A DNA stretch of 10,489 bases, taken from assembly GCA_028291125.1 (NCBI GenBank), contig JAQGIN010000508.1:1-10489 (forward strand), written 5' to 3'. The position numbers and the translations under genes are program-made. Below, in pieces: positions 6,953 to 10,489 of the stretch. The notes below the pieces were generated by a model. That model had not been told where the DNA came from, did not search any database, and worked only from the letters and a program-made list of their open reading frames with translations. How positions within the stretch are numbered: position 1 is the first letter of the stretch; every line of letters starts with the position of its first letter. The DNA is from Caulobacter sp. GTDB taxonomy: Bacteria; Pseudomonadota; Alphaproteobacteria; Caulobacterales; Caulobacteraceae.

Positions 6953-7028
6953 AGGAGTGTAGCTCAGCTGGTAGAGCATCGGTCTCCAAAACCGAGGGTC
7001 GTGGGTTCGAGTCCCTCCACTCCTGCCA
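6953..7028 (+). tRNA. tRNA-Trp (anticodon CCA)
   Basis: Complete 76-nt cloverleaf. Acceptor AGGAGTG (6953-6959) pairs with CACTCCT (7018-7024), then G73 and an encoded CCA. The D-stem GCTC/GAGC flanks AGCTGGTA, the anticodon stem TCGGT/ACCGA encloses CTCCAAA with anticodon CCA, and the T-arm contains TTCGAGT. One T-T mismatch is visible in the T-stem (GTGGG/CCCTC). It decodes UGG. Its place just upstream of secE-nusG matches the arrangement common in bacteria and suggests co-transcription with them. Confidence 0.97.
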
Positions 7029-7091
7029 CTATATGTCATTGGCGGCCCCGTTTCGGGTCCCGCCTGTTTTGAAAGTCGCGAGCCTCTAGGT

Positions 7092-7412
7092 ATGGCCAGG
7101 AAACCGGGATCCAGCCCGTCAGCGATCAAGAGCCGAGCCGCCCGCACGGCGGCCGCGCTCGCGCCCGCCGGCATGGCGTCGGCGGCCGCCAAGGCTCCGG
7201 TCGCGCCGAAGAAGCGCACGAACCCCGTGCAGTTCTTCCGCGAGGTCCGCGCCGAGACGCGCAAGATCACCTGGACCAGCCGCAAGGAGACCTGGATCAC
7301 CTCGGTGATGGTCTTCATCATGGTGGTGATGGCGTCGGTGTTCTTTCTGGGAGTCGACTGGGGCCTCGGTTTCGGCATCCGCCAGATCCTGAGCCTGGCC
7401 AACGCGGGATAA
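7092..7412 (+). CDS. secE: Preprotein translocase subunit SecE
   Basis: Essential subunit of the SecYEG channel that clamps SecY in the inner membrane. 106 aa. The family core starts near residue 45: NPVQFFREVRAETRKITWTS (44-63), an amphipathic helix with the conserved Glu/Trp pattern, followed by a single membrane span (about 69-88) and a short tail. Residues 1-43 are an Ala/Lys/Pro/Ser-rich extension with no visible domain. A second ATG at 7173 (residue 28) would give 79 aa; neither start has a strong Shine-Dalgarno, so the N-terminus is uncertain. It lies 63 bp after tRNA-Trp and 11 bp before the nusG ATG, clearly one operon with nusG. Confidence 0.95.
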   Translation: MARKPGSSPSAIKSRAARTAAALAPAGMASAAAKAPVAPKKRTNPVQFFREVRAETRKITWTSRKETWITSVMVFIMVVMASVFFLGVDWGLGFGIRQILSLANAG

Positions 7413-7423
7413 GATTGAAGACG

Positions 7424-7981
7424 ATGAGCAGCGAAACCGCGTCCAACCCGAACCACAAGTGGTACATCGTCCACGCCTACTCGAACTTCGAGAAGAAGGT
7501 GGCCGAGAGCATCCGCGAGCAAGCCAAGAGCCACGGGCTCGAGGACAGCTTCTCCGAGATCCTGGTCCCGACCGAGGACGTCGTCGAGATCCGCCGCGGC
7601 CGCAAGGTCAACGCCGAGCGCAAGTTCTTCCCCGGCTACGTGCTGGTGAAGATGAACCTCTCGGACGAGGCCTATCACCTGATCAAGAACACCCCGAAGG
7701 TCACCGGCTTCCTCGGCAGCGGCTCCAAGCCGATGCCGGTGTCGGAAAAGGAAGTCCAGCGCATCGTCGGCGCGATCGAGGAGGGCGTCGAGCGTCCGAA
7801 GTCGGTCATCAGCTTCGAGATCGGCGAGAACGTCCGCGTCACCGACGGCCCGTTCGCCAGCTTCAACGGCTCGGTCGAGCAGGTCGACGAGGAGCGGGCT
7901 CGCCTGCGCGTCACCGTCTCGATCTTCGGCCGCGCCACCCCGGTCGAGCTGGAATACGCCCAGGTCGAAAAGATCGCCTGA
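7424..7981 (+). CDS. nusG: Transcription termination/antitermination factor NusG
   Basis: NusG binds RNA polymerase through its NGN domain, and Rho or ribosomal S10 through its KOW domain, coupling transcription, translation and termination. 185 aa. The NGN domain spans about 12-110 (WYIVHAYSNFEKKV, then KFFPGYVLVKM at 67-77). The KOW domain is at about 130-185 (IGENVRVTDGPFASFNG, ending in ELEYAQVEKIA). ATG at 7424 is chosen; an in-frame TTG at 7415 would add three residues. The gap from the secE stop is 11 bp, so the two are coupled. A strong terminator follows 26 bp after the stop, so rplK is not part of this transcript. Confidence 0.97.
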   Translation: MSSETASNPNHKWYIVHAYSNFEKKVAESIREQAKSHGLEDSFSEILVPTEDVVEIRRGRKVNAERKFFPGYVLVKMNLSDEAYHLIKNTPKVTGFLGSGSKPMPVSEKEVQRIVGAIEEGVERPKSVISFEIGENVRVTDGPFASFNGSVEQVDEERARLRVTVSIFGRATPVELEYAQVEKIA

Positions 7982-8007
7982 CCCAGTACGGTCACGGCTG
8001 AGTTTCG

Positions 8008-8040
8008 AAAACCCCGCGCCGGAAACGGCGCGGGGTTTTT
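8008..8040 (+). terminator. Rho-independent terminator after nusG
   Basis: Perfect GC stem CCCCGCGCCG (8012-8021) with CGGCGCGGGG (8026-8035) around a GAAA tetraloop, extended by AAAA/TTTT pairing and ending in TTTTT. It is the clearest terminator in the window and closes the tRNA-Trp-secE-nusG unit. Confidence 0.95.
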
Positions 8041-8048
8041 GCTGTTCA

Positions 8049-8135
8049 GGATAGATGGACGGGGACAGGCGCTCACCCCCAAGCGTCCGTGATCCTGCCG
8101 AAGCGTCGAGGGGTGAGTGCCTGTCCGCTCTATCC
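8049..8135. repeat. 87-bp imperfect palindrome, REP/MITE-like
   Basis: Arms of 17 bp: 8063-8079 (GGACAGGCGCTCACCCC) pairs with 8110-8126, with one G-U as the only non-Watson-Crick pair. An outer 7-bp pair GGATAGA (8049-8055) / TCTATCC (8129-8135) is set off by 7- and 2-nt internal loops. The 30-nt loop contains AAGCGTC twice (8081 and 8101, 20 bp apart). It begins 9 bp after the nusG terminator and ends 43 bp before the ArsR start, and has no T-tract, so it is not simply a second terminator. A GGACAGGC-type core recalls REP-like palindromes, but copy number elsewhere is unknown. No transposase is present. Confidence 0.6.
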
Positions 8136-8178
8136 ACCCCCTCTTTCCATCCCCGCGCCCTCAGCCCATATGGGAGGC

Positions 8179-8493
8179 ATGCAGCACCCAGCGGCGCAGC
8201 CGGACGCGGCCGGCCCCCCGATCCTCGACGAACGGCAGGTGACCCTGATCGCCAAGGCCCTGGCCGAGCCCCGGCGGCGCCAGATCCTCAAGGAGATCGG
8301 CGCCTCGACCGATCCGACCCCGTGCGGCTGCGTGGCCAAGGCCCATCCGATCAGCGCCGCCACCCTGTCGCACCATCTGAAGGACCTGGAGACGGCCGGG
8401 CTGATCGACATCTGCCGCGAGGGCAAGTTCGCCTTCCTGGTGCTGCGGCGCGACGTCCTCAACGCCTATCTCGCCCAGCTCGCGGCGATCTGA
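8179..8493 (+). CDS. ArsR/SmtB-family HTH transcriptional regulator
   Basis: Dimeric winged-helix repressor, 104 aa from ATG 8179. The family pattern is clear: LIAKALAEPRRRQILKEI (23-40), recognition helix in ISAATLSHHLKDLETAGLI (58-76), wing EGKFAFLVLRRD (81-92), C-terminal dimer helix. C49-G-C51 sits just before the recognition helix, close to where ArsR proteins carry the metalloid-binding ELCVCDL motif, and C79 follows at the wing; metalloid, metal or redox sensing is therefore possible but unproven. Start choice is weak: ATG 8170 is nine bases upstream, within the palindrome CCCATATGGG (8165-8174), and GGGAGG is only 1 nt from ATG 8179. It lies 99 bp upstream of the reductase gene, whose promoter region has an operator-like dyad, so it likely controls that gene. 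Confidence 0.85.
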   Translation: MQHPAAQPDAAGPPILDERQVTLIAKALAEPRRRQILKEIGASTDPTPCGCVAKAHPISAATLSHHLKDLETAGLIDICREGKFAFLVLRRDVLNAYLAQLAAI

Positions 8494-8526
8494 ACCCAAA
8501 TCGCGGTCCGGGCCCGGTCCTCGCCC

Positions 8527-8559
8527 TTGAATCACTTCGATGATTATCTAACTATCGAA
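8527..8559 (+). promoter_or_regulatory. Candidate promoter and operator of the SDR gene
   Basis: TTGAAT (8527-8532) and TAACTA (8549-8554), 16 bp apart, could be -35 and -10. The inverted repeat TTCGAT (8536-8541) / ATCGAA (8554-8559), 12 bp apart, covers the spacer and -10, the usual place for a repressor. The stretch is AT-rich against its surroundings. The adjacent ArsR-type protein is the natural candidate to bind it; that link is inferred. Confidence 0.45.
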
Positions 8560-8592
8560 CTGTCGCCATTCGGGCGGTAGGGATAGAGAACT

Positions 8593-9342
8593 ATGAGCAA
8601 GCTTACGGGCAAGACGGCCGTGGTGACGGGCGCCTCGAAGGGTATCGGCGCCGGCATCGCCAAGGGCCTGGCGGCCGAAGGCGCGGCGGTGGTGGTCAAT
8701 TACGCCTCCAGCCGCGAGGGCGCCGACAAGGTGGTGGCCGAGATCGTCGCCGCCGGCGGCAAGGCCGTGGCCGTGCAGGGCGACGTCTCCAAACAGGCCG
8801 ACATCACCCGGCTGTTCGCCGAGGCCAAGGCCGCCTTCGGCGTGGTCGACATCCTGGTCAACAACGCCGGCGTCTATGCGTTCGCGCCGCTGGAAGAGGT
8901 GACCGAGGCCGAATTCCATCGCGAATTCAACACCAACGTGCTGGGCCTGCTGCTGACCACCCAGGAGGCGGCCAAGCAATTTGGCCCGGCCGGCGGCAGC
9001 GTCATCAACATCAGCTCCAACGCCACCGACCTGAACCTGCCGGCGGCCTCGGTCTACACCGCCACCAAGGCCGCCGTGAACACGATCACCCGCGTCCTGG
9101 CCAAGGAGCTGGGCCCGCGCAAGATCCGGGTCAACGCCATCAGCCCCGGCGGCGTCGAGACCGAGGGCGTCCATGCCGCGGGCGTGATGGACAGCGACTT
9201 CATGAACCAGCTGATCGGCCAGACTCCGCTCGGCCGCCTGGGCCAGCCGACCGACATCGCCCCGGTGGCGGTGTTCCTGGCCTCCGACGACGCCGGCTGG
9301 GTGACCGGCGAGATCCTCGCCGCCGCCGGCGGGCTGCGCTAG
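8593..9342 (+). CDS. Short-chain dehydrogenase/reductase (classical SDR, FabG-like)
   Basis: 249 aa, a normal classical SDR length; a cytoplasmic NAD(P)(H)-dependent oxidoreductase. Coenzyme motif TGASKGIG at 12-19, NNAG at 90-93, structural/catalytic Asn near 113-115 (NTNV), and the catalytic triad S142, Y155, K159 (YTATK), then the SPGGVETEG loop. All catalytic residues are present, so it should be active. The sequence NYASS after the second strand is of the kind seen in NADP(H)-preferring members. The start ATG 8593 has AGGGA 9 nt upstream. The substrate cannot be inferred; FabG-like similarity does not imply fatty-acid synthesis. It lies downstream of the ArsR-type gene with its own candidate promoter and ends 12 bp before a hairpin. 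Confidence 0.93.
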   Translation: MSKLTGKTAVVTGASKGIGAGIAKGLAAEGAAVVVNYASSREGADKVVAEIVAAGGKAVAVQGDVSKQADITRLFAEAKAAFGVVDILVNNAGVYAFAPLEEVTEAEFHREFNTNVLGLLLTTQEAAKQFGPAGGSVINISSNATDLNLPAASVYTATKAAVNTITRVLAKELGPRKIRVNAISPGGVETEGVHAAGVMDSDFMNQLIGQTPLGRLGQPTDIAPVAVFLASDDAGWVTGEILAAAGGLR

Positions 9343-9354
9343 GGGCGTTCCTGT

Positions 9355-9383
9355 CCGGGGGAGCCCAAGCGGGCTTCCTCCGG
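9355..9383 (+). terminator. Hairpin after the SDR gene, probable terminator without T-tract
   Basis: CCGGGGGAGCCC (9355-9366) pairs with 9371-9383 around an AAGC loop: 12 base pairs with one G-U and one bulged T. It starts 12 bp after the SDR stop, in the 119-bp gap between convergent genes. No run of T follows, so it may act with Rho or as an mRNA-stabilising end. Confidence 0.5.
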
Positions 9384-9461
9384 CGGGATCGCCGACAAAC
9401 GACCGCTCAGCGCCATGGCCGCCCTTGGCCTAGTGCCGACGACAGGACCTTCGGCGACGGG

Positions 9462-10085
9462 TCACGCTGGCCGATAGATCTGCGCCACCGCGCCCCCCGG
9501 AAAGGCTTTCGAGCTCATCAGCTTGAGACGCGTTGGCGCGGCGAGGTCGGAGAACAGCGGCAAGCCTTGGCCCAGCGCCACGGGGGCGACGATCAGGGCG
9601 AACTGGTCGACCAGCCCCTGGGCGACGAGGCTGCGGGCGAAGCGGACTCCGCCGTGGGCGATGATCGGCTTGCCCTCCTGGGCTTTCAACTTCGCGATTT
9701 CCGTCGCCAGGTCGCCGCTCGCCACATAGGCCTGCGCCCAACTCCCCGCGCCGGGCTGCGGCTCCGCGGACTGTCCATTGGCGCGGGCGGCGTCGAGCGC
9801 CGCCGTCGTGTTCACGTTCCTCAGGATCGCCGGCCCCTGTCGTGAGAAGACGACCTTGGGGATCTGGTTCATCGGCGGCGCGAACTGGTCGGTGGAGGTC
9901 TGCCAGTAGGGGGCCATGGCGGAGAAGCTGCGGCTGCCCATGATGTGCAGGCTGGCGTTCCATATGGTCTCCACGCCCCAGGCCTTCGCCTCCTGATCGG
10001 CGCCGAACATCCACGTGTTTGCGCCATCCAGGTCACTCACGAAGCCGTCGATCGATATGGCCATCTTCAAGATCAGGTCTCTCAC
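9462..10085 (-). CDS. Dihydrofolate-reductase-like protein (RibD C-terminal domain family)
   Basis: 207 aa from a GTG start at 10085, chosen because GAGGAGG sits immediately upstream at good spacing; an upstream in-frame TTG (10115) is less likely. It opens with the family's first strand (LILKMAISIDGFV, with the D in SIDG). It ends with the fold's signature region: HGG at 144-146, then LVAQGLVDQFALIVAPVALG and GLPLF. The family shares the DHFR/RibD fold and binds NADPH, but most stand-alone members have no known substrate and should not be read as true folate or riboflavin enzymes. It converges with the SDR gene and shares the 309-bp upstream region (10086-10394) with rplK, which is divergent. 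Whether it is co-regulated with the ArsR/SDR pair is unknown. Confidence 0.85.
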   Translation of the reverse strand: MRDLILKMAISIDGFVSDLDGANTWMFGADQEAKAWGVETIWNASLHIMGSRSFSAMAPYWQTSTDQFAPPMNQIPKVVFSRQGPAILRNVNTTAALDAARANGQSAEPQPGAGSWAQAYVASGDLATEIAKLKAQEGKPIIAHGGVRFARSLVAQGLVDQFALIVAPVALGQGLPLFSDLAAPTRLKLMSSKAFPGGAVAQIYRPA

Positions 10086-10107
10086 GGTTTCCTCCTCGTG
10101 ACGGTCC

Positions 10108-10125
10108 TGGCCCAAGGACGGGCCA
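10108..10125. promoter_or_regulatory. Perfect dyad upstream of the DHFR-like gene
   Basis: TGGCCC-AAGGAC-GGGCCA, 6-bp perfect arms, centred about 31 bp before the GTG start of the DHFR-like gene. An overlapping alternative pairing GTCCT/AGGAC (10104-10119) is mutually exclusive with it. It could be an operator or a leader hairpin; no function can be assigned from sequence. Confidence 0.25.
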
Positions 10126-10214
10126 GATCGACGCGTTCCGACAGCTCGCGATCATTTTTTAGCCGCGCGCCCTTCTGTCGTCGCCACCGGCCATCACGCC
10201 GCCGCCGCCGTAAC

Positions 10215-10243
10215 TTGCCCCTGGCCCCTCCACCTGCTACACG
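10215..10243 (+). promoter_or_regulatory. Candidate rplK operon promoter
   Basis: TTGCCC (10215-10220), 15 bp, GCTACACG (10236-10243): the same -35, the same spacing and nearly the same -10 as in front of tRNA-Trp-secE-nusG. The transcript would start near 10250, giving a leader of about 145 nt. A perfect dyad ACGCCCCG (10241-10248) / CGGGGCGT (10270-10277) overlaps the -10 and the expected start site. Confidence 0.5.
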
Positions 10244-10277
10244 CCCCGCCTCGCGCCAGGACTCCGTCCCGGGGCGT

Positions 10278-10380
10278 CGTTCGGCGTTCGTCCTTCAAAG
10301 CGCGCGCCGAACGTCAAATCCGTGGAAGGGACGCCAAGCCCGCACCACGGCCAACCAGCGAAGGCCGTTAGCTCGGCTTT
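10278..10380 (+). promoter_or_regulatory. Structured rplK leader with candidate L1-binding site
   Basis: Three hairpins in series. (1) CGTTCGGCG (10278-10286) with CGCCGAACG (10305-10313), 9 bp. (2) CCGTGG (10320-10325) with CCACGG (10345-10350), enclosing an asymmetric AA/GCA internal loop and a GGG/CCC inner stem (10328-10330, 10339-10341). (3) AAGGCCG (10361-10367) with CGGCTTT (10374-10380), one G-U, loop TTAGCT, ending 4 nt before the GAGAGG ribosome binding site. L1 is known to repress the L11-L1 operon by binding a leader mimic of its 23S rRNA site, two helices around an asymmetric loop with GUGG/CCAC pairing; hairpin 2 has that look. The stems are seen in the sequence; L1 binding is inferred. 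Confidence 0.5.
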
Positions 10381-10394
10381 CTTGAGAGGATACA

Positions 10395-10489
10395 ATGGCT
10401 AAGAAGATCCTGGGCTATATCAAGCTCCAGGTGAAGGCCGGCTCCGCCACGCCTTCACCGCCCATCGGCCCCGCTCTGGGCCAGCGCGG
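10395..10489 (+). CDS. rplK: 50S ribosomal protein L11 (5' part only)
   Basis: 31 codons plus two bases are visible before the window ends. MAKKILGYIKLQVKAG and the following PSPPIGPALGQR are the highly conserved N-terminus of L11, including the Pro-rich segment involved in thiostrepton and release-factor-related function. GAGAGG lies 5 nt before the ATG. L11 binds the GTPase-associated region of 23S rRNA. The gene normally follows nusG and precedes rplA; here it has its own promoter and leader. Confidence 0.97.
   Translation, partial: MAKKILGYIKLQVKAGSATPSPPIGPALGQR

Noticed and set aside
6704..8137. Long open minus-strand frame reaching back from the 55-aa gene across tRNA-Trp, secE and nusG
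   Set aside because: It is antisense to certain genes and composed of GC-rich shadow codons; only the last 55 codons have their own ribosome binding site.
8089..8178. Upstream GTG start for the ArsR-type gene
   Set aside because: It would add 30 residues encoded by the palindrome arm and a Pro-rich stretch, outside the family fold and with no SD.
8581..8588. GGATAGAG before the SDR start is complementary to CTCTATCC at 8128-8135 in the palindrome
   Set aside because: Only 8 bp and about 450 nt apart; easily chance, though it could be revisited if the palindrome proves to be an RNA.
9430..10014. Alternative minus-strand frame overlapping the DHFR-like gene
   Set aside because: Arg/Pro-rich shadow without motifs; the 9462-10085 frame has the family motifs and a strong SD.
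1..10489. CRISPR array, phage genes, transposase, toxin-antitoxin or defence system
   Set aside because: No evenly spaced repeats and no proteins of these families were seen on either strand.

Overview
The window looks like chromosomal DNA of a high-GC alphaproteobacterium, most likely from the Caulobacterales (Caulobacter/Phenylobacterium type). This rests on the very GC-rich coding, the protein family flavours, and two promoters whose -10 region resembles the GCTANAWC element described for the Caulobacter housekeeping sigma factor. Genus is an inference; no search was possible.

Layout. Positions 1-5838 carry four genes, all on the minus strand, read from right to left: a ferredoxin/flavodoxin-NADP+ reductase (fpr), the molybdenum-cofactor enzyme moeA (its likely start overlaps the end of fpr), a membrane-anchored nucleotide-sugar dehydratase/epimerase of the CapD/FlaA1/WbpM family, and a membrane-bound hybrid histidine kinase whose 3' end runs off the left edge. 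fpr has a candidate promoter with a perfect TTCTCA/TGAGAA dyad. Positions 6107-6703 hold a small plus-strand lipoprotein gene, whose ribosome binding site can be locked in an mRNA helix, and a convergent 55-codon gene with a strong Shine-Dalgarno site. The two stop codons are 3 bp apart, next to a large hairpin.

Positions 6821-8040 form the conserved gene-expression block tRNA-Trp(CCA)-secE-nusG, with a promoter and a textbook intrinsic terminator. In most bacteria rplK follows nusG directly. Here about 2.4 kb separates them: an 87-bp REP/MITE-like palindrome, an ArsR-type regulator with a Cys-x-Cys motif, a short-chain dehydrogenase/reductase behind an operator-like dyad, and, convergent to it, a RibD/dihydrofolate-reductase-like protein. 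rplK (L11) then starts at 10395 behind a promoter of the same design as the tRNA-Trp promoter, and a leader with successive hairpins, one of which resembles an L1-binding autoregulatory site.

How it fits together: the right half is a core translation/secretion/transcription locus with a small accessory oxidoreductase-regulator cassette set into a normally tight junction. The left half is a housekeeping cluster (redox, Moco, envelope sugar, sensory). I see no phage genes, transposase, CRISPR array or defence system. The points most worth following are regulatory: the SD-sequestering lipoprotein leader, the palindrome beside the terminator, the paired promoters and the rplK leader.
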